DNA of 37,910 nucleotides from Hyphomicrobiales bacterium (GCA_900468065.1 UBTA01000024.1:41066-78975); one strand, 5' to 3'; positions 25,764 through 34,109 are shown, counted from the first letter of the stretch. Made by a program: numbers and translations. Notes: generated by a model from the letters alone, not told the origin.

Positions 25764-26897
25764 TCAGGCTCCCCTTGTCTGCGCGGCGGCTACGGAGCGG
25801 CGGCCGATACTTGCAAATGCGCGGCCAATGGCGGGGCGGAACATGTTTTCCAGCGCACCGGCAAAAAGGATGACGAGACCCTGGATGATGACGATCATGT
25901 CACGCGAGATGGCCGGCATTTCGAAAGCGATCTCGGCGCCGCCCTGATAGAGCATGCCGAACAGGATTGCCGCCGGAATGATACCGGCCGGATGCGACCG
26001 GCCCATCAGCGCCACCGCGATGCCAACGAAACCAGCGCCCTGCACGAAATCCAGCTGCATGCGGTATTGCTCGCCCATGATCGGGTTCAGCGCCATCATG
26101 CCGGCCAGACCGCCTGATATCATCATGACGATGATAGTGATGCGCGCCTCGCCGATGCCGGCATAGCGCGCGGCAGACGGGCTGTGGCCCATGGTGCGCA
26201 TCTCATAGCCGAGCTTGGTGCGCCAGATCAGTACCCAGACGCCGAAGGCTGCGAGAAGCGCCAAGAGGAAGGAGACATTGAACGGCGAATTGCCGAGATT
26301 GAGCCCGAAAATCGACATCAGCCAGTCCAGCTTAGGCAATTGCCCGCCCGCCTCGAACGTGCGGGTCTGCGGCGCCATCTGGCCGAGCGGCTTCAGCACC
26401 TTGGTCAAAAGATAGACCATCAGGCTGGAGGCGATGAAGTTGAACATGATGGTGGTGATGACCACGTGGCTGCCGCGCTTGGCTTGCAGCCAGCCGGGCA
26501 GGAAAGCCCACATGGCGCCAAAAGCGGCGGAACCGATGATCGCCAGCGGAAAGACCACGAACCAGGGCATGGTCTTGTCAAGCCAGAGACAGGCGAGCGC
26601 CACGCCGATGCCGCCGATATAGGCCTGGCCTTCGCTGCCGATGTTGAACAGCCCGGCATGGAAGGCAACCGCGACCGAGAGGCCGGTGAAGATGAAGGTC
26701 GTGGCATAATACAGCGTGAAACCGATATATTCGCCGCGGCCGAAGGCGCCGGTGATCATGTAATAGGCGGCATCCAGCGGATTTTCACCAACGAGGAGCA
26801 CGACGAGCCCGGCAACAAGGAAGGCAACGACCAGATTGAGCAGCGGGATCAGAATATATTCGGCCCAGGCCGGCAGTTTTGCGTATGGATTGCTCAT
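25764..26897 (-). CDS. Nucleoside ABC transporter permease 1
   Basis: A 377-residue inner-membrane permease, partner of the one downstream. It has about ten hydrophobic segments; GLSVAVAFHAGLFNIGSEGQAYIGGIG and GFVGIAVALMGRSHPAGIIPAAILFGMLYQGG are typical of BMP-type nucleoside permeases. The cytoplasmic coupling loop is RTKLGYEMRTMGHSPSAARYAGI. The start codon overlaps the ATPase stop by 4 bases (ATGA). Length is normal; two different permeases per transporter is the rule in this family. Confidence 0.93.
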   Translation of the reverse strand: MSNPYAKLPAWAEYILIPLLNLVVAFLVAGLVVLLVGENPLDAAYYMITGAFGRGEYIGFTLYYATTFIFTGLSVAVAFHAGLFNIGSEGQAYIGGIGVALACLWLDKTMPWFVVFPLAIIGSAAFGAMWAFLPGWLQAKRGSHVVITTIMFNFIASSLMVYLLTKVLKPLGQMAPQTRTFEAGGQLPKLDWLMSIFGLNLGNSPFNVSFLLALLAAFGVWVLIWRTKLGYEMRTMGHSPSAARYAGIGEARITIIVMMISGGLAGMMALNPIMGEQYRMQLDFVQGAGFVGIAVALMGRSHPAGIIPAAILFGMLYQGGAEIAFEMPAISRDMIVIIQGLVILFAGALENMFRPAIGRAFASIGRRSVAAAQTRGA

Positions 26898-28429
26898 TCG
26901 GCGGCCTCCTTGCGGCCTTCGACACCGGCCATCAACAGGCCGAGCTCCCCTTCGGTCGCATCCGGATCCCGCTCGCCGACGACACGGCCGGCAAACATGA
27001 CGATGATACGATCGGACAGGGCGCGAATTTCATCGAGTTCGACGGAGACGAGCAGGACAGCCATGCCCTGATCCCGCATCTCGATGATCCGCTTGTGGAT
27101 GAATTCAATGGCGCCGACATCGACACCGCGCGTCGGCTGACCGATGATCAGGACGTCCGGCCCGCGCTCCATTTCGCGCGCCAAAACGATCTTCTGCTGG
27201 TTGCCGCCGGAGAAATTGGCTGTTTTCAGCCGGGGATTGGGTGGCCGGATATCGTATTTCTTGATCTTTTCCTCAGCATCCGCCTGGATAGCCTTGGTAT
27301 TCAGGAAGACCCCGTTCAGGAAGCGCTTTTCGTGGTGATAACCGAGAATACCGTTTTCGGCCTCCTCGAACTTCAGCACCAACCCGACATGATGGCGATC
27401 TTCCGGGACATGGCCAAGGCCGCGGTCGCGCAGTTCGCGTGGATCAACATGGCCGGTCACGTCGATCGGCTTGCCGTTCAGCAGCACCTTGCCGCCGACT
27501 GCCCTGCGGATACCCGAGATTGCTTCCAGAAGCTCCGACTGGCCATTGCCAGCCACGCCTGCAATGCCGACGATTTCGCCGGCACGCAGATTGAAGGAGA
27601 CGTTATCGACCATTGTGACGCCGCGGCCATCGCGCACCGTCAGGTTCTCGACCGAGAGTTTCACCTCACCCGGATTGGCAGCACCCTTTTCGACCCGCAG
27701 CAATACGCGGCGGCCGACCATCAGTTCGGCCAGTTCCTCAACCGAGGTTTCCTTGGTCTTGCGCGTCGCCACCATCTCGCCGCGGCGCATGACGGAGACC
27801 TCGTCGGTGATCGCCATGATCTCGCGCAGCTTGTGGGTGATGAAGATGATCGTCTTGCCCTGATCCTTCAGCTGGCCGAGGATGCGGAAGAGGTGATCTG
27901 CCTCCGGCGGCGTCAAAACACCTGTCGGCTCATCGAGAATGAGGATATCGGCCTTGCGATAGAGAGCCTTGAGGATTTCGACACGCTGCTGCAATCCAAC
28001 AGGCAATTGCTCGATCAGCGCATCCGGATTGACCTCCAGCGCATATTCCTTTTCCAGCCGCTTCAGCTCGACGCGGGCCTTGGAAATGCTGGTATTGAGG
28101 ATCTGGCTTTCTTCGGCGCCGAGCATGACATTCTCAAGCACGGTGAAATTCTCCACCAGCATGAAATGCTGGTGGACCATGCCGATGCCGCTGGCGATCG
28201 CCGCGTTCGGATCCTTGATCGTCACGGTATTGCCGTCAATGACGATATCGCCTCTGTCGGCCTGGTAGAAGCCGTAGAGGATCGACATCAGCGTCGATTT
28301 GCCAGCGCCATTTTCACCGATAATGCCGTGAATGGTGCCCTTGCGGACGGTCAGGTTGATATTCTTGTTGGCATGGACAAGGCCGAAGCTCTTGTCGATG
28401 CCACGCAGCTCGATGGCAATATCGCTCAT
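26894..28429 (-). CDS. Nucleoside ABC transporter ATPase, two ATP-binding domains
   Basis: A 511-residue cytoplasmic ATPase with two fused nucleotide-binding domains, as in sugar and BMP-type nucleoside importers. Domain 1 (about residues 1-245) has Walker A GENGAGKST, a degenerate signature LPVGLQQRVEI in place of LSGG, and Walker B LILDEPT. Domain 2 (about 255-505) has the altered P-loop GVAGNGQSE, which lacks the usual Lys-Ser/Thr, with FSGGNQQK and LIIGQPTRGVD in the Walker B place. These unequal sites are usual for this family. It is the first gene of a seven-gene minus-strand run. A TACCA-GT-TGGTA palindrome lies about 70-85 bases upstream. Confidence 0.94.
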   Translation of the reverse strand: MSDIAIELRGIDKSFGLVHANKNINLTVRKGTIHGIIGENGAGKSTLMSILYGFYQADRGDIVIDGNTVTIKDPNAAIASGIGMVHQHFMLVENFTVLENVMLGAEESQILNTSISKARVELKRLEKEYALEVNPDALIEQLPVGLQQRVEILKALYRKADILILDEPTGVLTPPEADHLFRILGQLKDQGKTIIFITHKLREIMAITDEVSVMRRGEMVATRKTKETSVEELAELMVGRRVLLRVEKGAANPGEVKLSVENLTVRDGRGVTMVDNVSFNLRAGEIVGIAGVAGNGQSELLEAISGIRRAVGGKVLLNGKPIDVTGHVDPRELRDRGLGHVPEDRHHVGLVLKFEEAENGILGYHHEKRFLNGVFLNTKAIQADAEEKIKKYDIRPPNPRLKTANFSGGNQQKIVLAREMERGPDVLIIGQPTRGVDVGAIEFIHKRIIEMRDQGMAVLLVSVELDEIRALSDRIIVMFAGRVVGERDPDATEGELGLLMAGVEGRKEAAE

Positions 28430-28496
28430 ATTGACCCATGTTCCCCAAGTCGGCCCGGTTATCTCCGCTTTGACAGCGGTAGCCCGGGCATCGATT

Positions 28497-28515
28497 TTTT
28501 TACCAGTTGGTATAA
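28497..28515. promoter_or_regulatory. Candidate operator upstream of the nucleoside ABC ATPase gene
   Basis: The core TACCA-GT-TGGTA (28501-28512) is a perfect inverted repeat with A/T flanks that mostly continue the symmetry. A similar but less perfect site lies upstream of the binding-protein gene at 30138-30153. A TTGACT on minus (28542-28547) could be a -35 element just upstream. Confidence 0.5.
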
Positions 28516-28710
28516 GTTTAGCATCGAATTCCGGACGCGTAAGTCAAAAAATCGAAAGCTCATCCACTCTTCCCAGATCATTGCGGAGAGTCCAGCGCGA
28601 TTTACGCACTTCCGGGCGAAACGCAATATCACTGTACGCCAGACTTTATCGATGATGTGGATATGATAGGAGATGGCATGGCGCATGAACGGCTGCCCTG
28701 AGGAAAAACC

Positions 28711-28920
28711 ATGAGCAATGACAGCGAGCGCATCATCCGGCTCGAGGAAACGATCGCGCATCAGGCAAAGACGATCGAGGAACTGTCCGATCAATTGACG
28801 CAGCAATGGACGGTGGTCGAACAGGTCCGGACCAAGCTCGACCGGCTGACCGAGCGCTTCCTCAGCCTTGAGGAGCAGAGCCTCGAAGCGCCGGCAAATA
28901 GCCCTCCACCGCATTACTGA
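28711..28920 (+). CDS. slyX: SlyX family protein
   Basis: A 69-residue SlyX homologue of unknown function. Nearly all of it is predicted coiled coil (ERIIRLEETIAHQAKTIEELSDQLTQQWTVVEQV), ending with the Pro-rich PPPHY that closes many SlyX proteins. GAGGAAAAA precedes the ATG. It is the only plus-strand gene between the transporter ATPase and binding-protein genes, and so it splits the transporter unit. A two-way terminator follows 30 bases after the stop. There is no evident link to nucleoside uptake. Confidence 0.9.
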   Translation: MSNDSERIIRLEETIAHQAKTIEELSDQLTQQWTVVEQVRTKLDRLTERFLSLEEQSLEAPANSPPPHY

Positions 28921-28947
28921 GCCGGCTATTTAACTGCTCGCGAATGC

Positions 28948-28983
28948 AAAAAGCCGCCAATCCCAGGGAACGGCGGCTTTCTT
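28948..28983. terminator. Bidirectional terminator between slyX and the BMP-family gene
   Basis: AAAGCCGCC and GGCGGCTTT (28950-28958, 28972-28980) form a 9-bp stem; the loop can pair again (TCC...GGA). An A run lies on the left and T-rich sequence on the right, so it can stop both convergent transcripts. Confidence 0.85.
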
Positions 28984-28999
28984 ATTCAATTATTCGAAA

Positions 29000-29992
29000 T
29001 CAATAGGGGCAGGCTTCATCCGACATGTAGTCGTGAACCTGAACCGTGCCGGCAATGATGTCGGCCTTGACCTTGTCAACTGCAGTCAGCATTTCAGGCG
29101 TGATCAGCGCCTTGTTGTTGTCGTCGAGCGCGAAGCCGACGCCGTCTTCCTTGAGGCCGAGGTTCGAAGCACCGAACTCGAACTTGTCGTCCTTGGCAGC
29201 CTTGAAGGCTTCGTAGACGGCAACATCGACGCGCTTCAGCATCGAGGTCAGGACCTTGCCGGGCTGAAGGGCGTTCTGGTTCGAGTCAACGCCGATGCCG
29301 AGCTTGCCGGCGTCTGCTGCGGCCTGAAGCACGCCAACGCCGGTACCGCCGGCAGCGTGATAGACGACGTCAGAGCCCTGATCCATCTGCGACTTGGCGA
29401 TTTCGCCACCCTTGACCGGGTCGTTCCAGGCATCCGGTGTCGTGCCGGTATAGGCTTCGAGCACCTTGACGTCAGCGCCGGTGGACTTGGCGCCACCGAT
29501 GAAGCCACAGCCGAACTTGTGGATCAGCGGGATATCCATGCCGCCGACGAAGCTGACGGTCTTCGACTTCGAAGCGAGACCGGCGAGAACGCCGACGAGA
29601 TACGAGCCTTCCTGTTCCTTGAAGACGATCGACTTGACGTTCGGCTTGTCAACGACGGTGTCGATGATGGCGAACTTCGTGTCCGGATATTCAGCCGACA
29701 GCTTTTCCAGCGGCGGCGCCCAGTTGAAGCCGACAACCACGATCGGGTTGTTGCCGTCACCGGCGAAGCGGCGCAGCGCCTGCTCGCGCTGGGCGTCGTT
29801 GCTGATTTCAAATTCGCGGTATTCAATGCCGGTTTCGGTCTTGAACTTTTCCGCGCCGTTGAAGGCTGCTTCGTTGAAGGATTTGTCGAACTTGCCGCCG
29901 AGATCGAAAATGAGCGCCGGCTTGACGTCGGCGGCAAGCGCCGTGGCCGACATCATCGAAAAGGCAAAGAGACCGAGGAGGGTTTTTTTCAT
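29000..29992 (-). CDS. BMP-family nucleoside-binding protein of the ABC importer
   Basis: A periplasmic substrate-binding protein of the BMP (PnrA/TmpC-like) family. The 330-residue product has a signal peptide (MKKTLLGLFAFSMMSATALA, cleaved after about residue 20). The BMP domain then begins KPALIFDLGGKFDKSFNEAAFNGAEKF, the family's opening. Other conserved parts are FVGGMDIPLIHKFGCGFIGG, YHAAGGTGVGVLQAA and GVDSNQN. It lacks a lipobox, so it is soluble rather than lipid-anchored. It is read in the same direction as the ATPase and permease genes but is separated from them by slyX and a terminator, and so has its own promoter. Separate expression gives the excess of binding protein such systems need. 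Confidence 0.94.
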   Translation of the reverse strand: MKKTLLGLFAFSMMSATALAADVKPALIFDLGGKFDKSFNEAAFNGAEKFKTETGIEYREFEISNDAQREQALRRFAGDGNNPIVVVGFNWAPPLEKLSAEYPDTKFAIIDTVVDKPNVKSIVFKEQEGSYLVGVLAGLASKSKTVSFVGGMDIPLIHKFGCGFIGGAKSTGADVKVLEAYTGTTPDAWNDPVKGGEIAKSQMDQGSDVVYHAAGGTGVGVLQAAADAGKLGIGVDSNQNALQPGKVLTSMLKRVDVAVYEAFKAAKDDKFEFGASNLGLKEDGVGFALDDNNKALITPEMLTAVDKVKADIIAGTVQVHDYMSDEACPY

Positions 29993-30137
29993 TGTGCAGC
30001 CCTGTTGTTGCTATTGATCTTGTTGGGTCCTCCCGCAAGCTCCTCTGCGGGAGCATGTCTGCGGAACCACCACTCCCTTTTGGGGATGTCTGGCTGGCGC
30101 GCATCCTTACATGCCTCAAATCAAAATTCACCCGAAA

Positions 30138-30153
30138 TTTTTCAATTGGTAAA
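30138..30153. promoter_or_regulatory. Candidate operator upstream of the BMP-family gene
   Basis: On plus this is TTTTTCAATTGGTAAA, an imperfect palindrome. It agrees at 14 of 16 positions with TTTACCAATTGGTAAA and resembles the site at 28497-28515 before the ATPase gene. A TTGAAA on minus, a possible -35 element, overlaps it, which would suit repression. Confidence 0.45.
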
Positions 30154-30241
30154 AAAAGGTAAATGGCCCAAAAAACCGGCAAAATCATCGCTTTGCAGGC
30201 AGAGCAAGATCATTGCTCCTGGCACAGGCGCCGGCCACAAA

Positions 30242-30272
30242 CGGAAAAGCCGCGGCGCTTAAGCACCGCGGC
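30242..30272 (-). terminator. Rho-independent terminator of the TonB-dependent receptor gene
   Basis: AGCCGCGG and CCGCGGCT (30247-30254, 30265-30272) form an 8-bp stem with an inner GC-TTAA-GC hairpin, followed on minus by TTTTCC. It lies 26 bases after the receptor stop. Confidence 0.8.
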
Positions 30273-30298
30273 TGTCGATATTTTCAATATGTGCGGGC

Positions 30299-32476
30299 TT
30301 ACCAGGACTTGCTGAGTTTCAGTGTCACGGTGCGCTGATCACCGTAGCCGCAGGTGAAGAGGCCCTGGCAACCCTTGACGTAATCCTTGTCGAACAGGTT
30401 GGTGACATTGAGCGCCGCACCCCAGCCGTTCTTCTCGTAACGGATCGCCGCATCGGCAATCACAGCATCTGGAACCTTGGCGGTATTGGCCATATCGGCG
30501 AAAGATTCGCCCTGATAGCGCAGGCCGCCGCCCAGGCTGACGCCTTCCAATGCACCTTCCATCACCAGATACTCGACCCACAAGGCAGCCTCATGTTCCG
30601 GGATCAGATAGGGCCGGTTGCCGATGATCGTGGGGTCGCCGTCTTCCGTGACTTCCAGGTCATTATAGGTGTAGCTGGCCAGCATTTTCCAGTTCTGGGT
30701 CAGGTTGAACTTGCCTTCCAACTCGAAGCCGGTGGATGTGACCTCACCGATCTGGTCCTGGTAGGACGGTGGGCCTGCGATCGTGGTGGTGACGTTCTGC
30801 TTGACGATCTGATAGACCGAAGCCGTCAGCGAACCGTCGATGAACGACGGTTCGTACTTGATCCCGCCTTCGACCTGATGGCCCTCTTCCGGCTCCAGCG
30901 CACCCCCGCCGCCGGCCAGCGTGCCGATCTGCGGATTGAAGAAGGTTGCGACCGACACATAGGGCGTGAGGCCGTTTTCGAACTCATAGGCAAGACCGGC
31001 GCGGCCGCTGAGCGCGCTGTCGTTGGTTTCATAAGACCCCGTCGCCAGGCGCGAATGGTTTTCGATATCCACATAGTCATAGCGGCCGTTCAGCGTCAGC
31101 AGCCATCCATCGCCGAATCGGATCTGGTCCTGCGCATAGACCCCGGTCTGCTTCAGGCGCGTGACCCCATCGAGATAGGTGAAATAGGCAGGCAGCCCGC
31201 CGCCATAGACCGGATTGGCCGGATCCAGATCCGACGCCGGGAATGCGGAGGCCTGGGTCTGATCGATCTTGAAATTCTTGTAATCGAGGCCGAGCAGCAG
31301 CGAATGATCGAGCGGCCCGGTGGAGAACTCCTTTTCCGCCCGGTTATCGACGCTGAAACTATCGACGGACGTATCGTGCTTGAAGCCGAGACGGGCGAGG
31401 TCATAGCTCGCAGTATAGGCGTAGGGGTAGACAAGCTCCTCGGCCTTGTCGAGATGGCTGTAGCGCAGGTTCTGCGAGACCTTCCAGCCGTTATCGAACT
31501 CGTGCGAGAATTCGTAGCCGAACATCTGCTGGTCATAGCGGCCAAAATCATGATCCGGCTCGCCGAAGAAAAGATCGCGATCGATCTTGCCGAACGGCGC
31601 ATTGGTGACTGTGCCTTCGTATGGCAGGAAGCCGTTGCCGACATGGGTTTGATCGAACGCCGAGGCGATCGCATACACTGTCAGCGACGTCGCATCATCC
31701 GGCGCATAGGTGATCTGCGGCATGATGAAGCCGCGCAAATCCTCGGAATAATCCGAATAATTATCGCCGCCAGCGACCTTGCCGGTGATGCGGTAGGTGA
31801 TCGTGCCATCGGCATTCAGCTTGTCATTGGCGTCGAAGCCGAAGAAGGCATTGCCGAAGTTGTTGATGCCTATCTCGGTGGAATAGGCGGGCGCCTCCTG
31901 CGGCCGCTTGCGCACGAGATCGACGATGCCGCCGGGGCTCGCGCCGCCATAGAGCACGGAGGCCGGACCTTTCAGGACCTCGACGCGCTCCATCATGTAG
32001 GCGTCCGTCTGGAAGCCGCCGAAACCGAAGGAATAGAGATTGAGGCCGTCGAGGAAGACCCCGGTCTGGGTCGCGTCGAAGCCGCGGATGTAGAACCAGT
32101 CGGTATCCGGATCGCTGCCGAAGGGCTCGGTCGAAACACCGGCGGTGTAGCGCAGCGCCTCGTCGATCTTGGTGATGACACCGCGATCGTCCAGCTCCTT
32201 GCGGCCGATCACTGAAACGGACTGTGGAATTTCCGAAACCGGCGTCGCGGTCTTCGATCCCGTGCCCGTCGCCTTTGGCACGTAGCCATCGACGGGACCG
32301 GTCGTGGCGTCCTCGCTAGGCTTGCCGCCCTTGCCGCCTTCGACGGTGAGGCGTTCCAGTGTCGTGGCGCCGCCCGTTGCCCCGTCCTGCGCATAGGCCG
32401 GCTCTGCCACGGTGATTGCCGCAACAGCCGCACTCGCCATCAATACCCGGTGGAGACCAGTCCCCTTGATCTGCAT
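30299..32476 (-). CDS. TonB-dependent siderophore receptor
   Basis: An outer-membrane gated porin for a ferric siderophore (FhuA/FoxA class), driven by TonB-ExbBD. From the ATG at 32476 the product has 725 residues, with a signal peptide ending AEPAYAQ. The plug domain runs from about residue 60 to 180 (SEIPQSVSVIGRKELDDRGV, WFYIRGFDATQTGVFLDGL, RVEVLKGPASVLYGGASPGGIVDLVRKRP). The beta barrel follows and ends with LKLSKSW, with the terminal aromatic residue needed for barrel assembly. GGGGTGA lies before the chosen start. Much longer readings of this frame run antisense-like through the AraC gene and are not real. The regulator upstream on the same strand probably controls it. The actual ligand cannot be told. 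Confidence 0.93.
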   Translation of the reverse strand: MQIKGTGLHRVLMASAAVAAITVAEPAYAQDGATGGATTLERLTVEGGKGGKPSEDATTGPVDGYVPKATGTGSKTATPVSEIPQSVSVIGRKELDDRGVITKIDEALRYTAGVSTEPFGSDPDTDWFYIRGFDATQTGVFLDGLNLYSFGFGGFQTDAYMMERVEVLKGPASVLYGGASPGGIVDLVRKRPQEAPAYSTEIGINNFGNAFFGFDANDKLNADGTITYRITGKVAGGDNYSDYSEDLRGFIMPQITYAPDDATSLTVYAIASAFDQTHVGNGFLPYEGTVTNAPFGKIDRDLFFGEPDHDFGRYDQQMFGYEFSHEFDNGWKVSQNLRYSHLDKAEELVYPYAYTASYDLARLGFKHDTSVDSFSVDNRAEKEFSTGPLDHSLLLGLDYKNFKIDQTQASAFPASDLDPANPVYGGGLPAYFTYLDGVTRLKQTGVYAQDQIRFGDGWLLTLNGRYDYVDIENHSRLATGSYETNDSALSGRAGLAYEFENGLTPYVSVATFFNPQIGTLAGGGGALEPEEGHQVEGGIKYEPSFIDGSLTASVYQIVKQNVTTTIAGPPSYQDQIGEVTSTGFELEGKFNLTQNWKMLASYTYNDLEVTEDGDPTIIGNRPYLIPEHEAALWVEYLVMEGALEGVSLGGGLRYQGESFADMANTAKVPDAVIADAAIRYEKNGWGAALNVTNLFDKDYVKGCQGLFTCGYGDQRTVTLKLSKSW

Positions 32477-32658
32477 GAATTCGTCACCCCAGCTTGAACC
32501 GGGCGCCTTCGCCCCCGTCGGCGGCACGCAATCCGGCGTTTCCATGAACATAAGCGGAGTCTTTAGCTCAACTATGATGGGCCGGGATTGTCTCTGACTG
32601 CGGTTCTTGAACGTTTCTGGTCCATATTCCGCATTGTGCCCAGCCAAAGCGCAAATGC

Positions 32659-33543
32659 TCAGAGCCTCTGGCTTTTCGCCCAGGTCGCCGGCGTCGCACC
32701 GACAGACTTGCGGAACACACGGGTAAAGTGCGCCTGGTCGGCAAAGCCCGTCTCGGCCGCAACGACGCTCATTGGCAACTCGCCACTTAGCATCAATTGC
32801 TTGGCCCGCTCGATGCGCGCCTTCATCTGCCACTGGTGCGGCGGCAAACCGGTCGAGGCCTTGAACGCGTGGCTGAAATAGGATTGCGACAGGCCGGTGA
32901 GCGTTGCCAGCTCTTCCATCCGGATGCCGCGCAGGCAGTTTTCCTCGATATAGTCGATCGAGCGGCGCAGCTGCCATGAGGCCAGTTCGCTGCGCTTGCG
33001 CGTCCGCACTGGACCGAGCTTCATGACATCCACCAACAGCGCAACCGACAGACCGTCGCCATAGAGATCGTGCAGCGGCTGCGGATTGGCGCATTCGGCC
33101 GCGATCAGTTCGGCCAGGGCGAGGAACCGCGGCTCGGAAAACATCAGCTGCGGCGTATCCAGCTTGCGCCTGTCGAGATCCTCCATCAGCCGGCGGCTGA
33201 GAACCTCCGCGTTGAAATGCAGATCGAGATGGCGGACATAGTTCACATCGATCATTTCGGCCCACAGTTCCATGCCGGCCGGAATATAGGAAATGATCTG
33301 GCGGCGGCTGTCTTCCGCGACAGCGTGGTGCGTCTGCCGCAGCCGGATATTGCGCCGGCCGCCGCCCTTGGCGTCGAGTACGATGAACAGCCGGGGGTCG
33401 TCCGCCACGTAAAACCCGCCGGCGACCGGCGCACATTCGACATCCCAGAGATCGGCGACGATGCCGTTCCACTCGCGGCGGTTCAGCCCACCGATGACGG
33501 AGAACCCGGAAATCCTGTTGTTCATGCGCGGCTGGAAAGTCAT
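32659..33543 (-). CDS. AraC-family transcriptional regulator
   Basis: A 294-residue regulator with a divergent N-terminal sensing part (about residues 1-185) and a C-terminal AraC DNA-binding domain (about 190-290). The domain has two helix-turn-helix units: MEELATLTGLSQSYFSHAFKASTG and MSVVAAETGFADQAHFTRVFRKSVGATPATW, a good match to the family signature. The start at 33543 is the first ATG; a second lies six codons on. It is upstream of and co-oriented with the TonB-dependent receptor (gap about 180 bases). This arrangement is common where the regulator senses a ferric siderophore and activates its receptor. That function is inferred. Confidence 0.9.
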   Translation of the reverse strand: MTFQPRMNNRISGFSVIGGLNRREWNGIVADLWDVECAPVAGGFYVADDPRLFIVLDAKGGGRRNIRLRQTHHAVAEDSRRQIISYIPAGMELWAEMIDVNYVRHLDLHFNAEVLSRRLMEDLDRRKLDTPQLMFSEPRFLALAELIAAECANPQPLHDLYGDGLSVALLVDVMKLGPVRTRKRSELASWQLRRSIDYIEENCLRGIRMEELATLTGLSQSYFSHAFKASTGLPPHQWQMKARIERAKQLMLSGELPMSVVAAETGFADQAHFTRVFRKSVGATPATWAKSQRL

Positions 33544-33577
33544 GACATCTCGGCAGAATCGGCTTTCGCCGCGGATC

Positions 33578-33617
33578 GGAATAAAACCTGCTTTTAATAA
33601 TCAAGTTTTAATATTCC
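33578..33617. promoter_or_regulatory. A/T-rich repeats upstream of the AraC regulator gene
   Basis: TTTTAATA occurs twice, 14 bases apart (33592-33599, 33606-33613). The stretch is also bounded by GGAATA (33578-33583) and TATTCC (33612-33617). It lies 35-75 bases before the regulator start and is a candidate promoter or operator. It does not clearly match the iron boxes I know (RirA, Irr, Fur). Confidence 0.4.
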
Positions 33618-33791
33618 AAATCCGGCATCTTTGCAATTCCTGAAATGCGCACAAAACCCTTGTTTGTCGGGCGTTGTGTCCTTTTCGCCATGCCGGACGT
33701 GTCCCGTTCGGCGATCGATCTGGGCTGTGCGTGTAAAAAACCGACGTCAGCGGAAAGCAACCAGACTTCCTGACCCCGATTCAGCCTTTGC

Positions 33792-34109
33792 TCAGGCCGA
33801 GAACCGCCCTGCAGCGGGCGGGCGCTTATAGGCGATGAGCCAAAGGATCAGTGCGATCAGCAGGAAGAAGGCAAAAGCCGGCTGCTGCAGCGACCACCGG
33901 ATCAGCGGATCGAGAAAGGCGCCATTCGAATGCGGCCGCTCCAGGCTCTGCACCAGCGACTGCGTCGAGGACCCGCCGGCTGCGAGCGCTGCGGCCAATG
34001 GCGTCAACACCGGCTGCGATGCCGAGACCGATTGGATGGCATCGACGGATGCGACGAGAACACCCATGACCAGCGCCAGAAAACTCGCAAACCGCAGCAA
34101 AAACCGCAT
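33792..34109 (-). CDS. Conserved Rhizobiales membrane protein of unknown function
   Basis: The 105-residue product has an N-terminal hydrophobic segment (about residues 6-25), a polar middle, and a C-terminal hydrophobic segment (PAFAFFLLIALILWLIAY) with a basic tail ending PAAGRFSA. I recall similar small proteins in other Rhizobium and Agrobacterium genomes, with the same IQSVSAS and DQPAFAFFLL-like regions, but no function is known. The ATG at 34109 has GGAGG close upstream; the frame is open 17 codons further without a ribosome site. It is alone on minus between the AraC gene and the tRNA. Confidence 0.75.
   Translation of the reverse strand: MRFLLRFASFLALVMGVLVASVDAIQSVSASQPVLTPLAAALAAGGSSTQSLVQSLERPHSNGAFLDPLIRWSLQQPAFAFFLLIALILWLIAYKRPPAAGRFSA

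Larger units (their letters stand above)
29993..30298. promoter_or_regulatory. Regulatory region upstream of the BMP-family gene
   Basis: About 300 bases without a gene. From right to left it holds the terminator of the receptor gene, an A/T-rich promoter-like part with an operator-like palindrome (30138-30153), and an 8-bp leader hairpin (30030-30053, CTCCCGCA and TGCGGGAG) about 38-61 bases before the start codon. No known riboswitch consensus was recognised. Confidence 0.45.

Noticed and set aside
27888..27960. Degenerate ATPase motifs as a sign of a broken transporter gene
   Set aside because: The LPVG signature and the altered second P-loop are normal for BMP-type nucleoside importers, and the frame is intact.
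26879..28666. 595-codon open frame on plus opposite the ABC ATPase gene
   Set aside because: It is antisense to a clear ATPase with intact motifs; its product has no recognisable domain and has the His/Asp/Gln-rich look of a GC-rich shadow frame.
29033..30262. 409-codon open frame on plus opposite the BMP-family gene
   Set aside because: Shadow of the binding-protein gene; no domain recognised and no ribosome site of note.
30593..32215. 540-codon open frame on plus opposite the siderophore receptor
   Set aside because: Antisense shadow of the receptor; repetitive Ile/Glu/Arg composition without motifs.
32477..33604. Extension of the receptor reading frame to give a protein of 1101 residues
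   Set aside because: The upstream part runs through the AraC gene in another frame, is Arg/Pro rich, and a signal peptide sits at the start chosen (32476).
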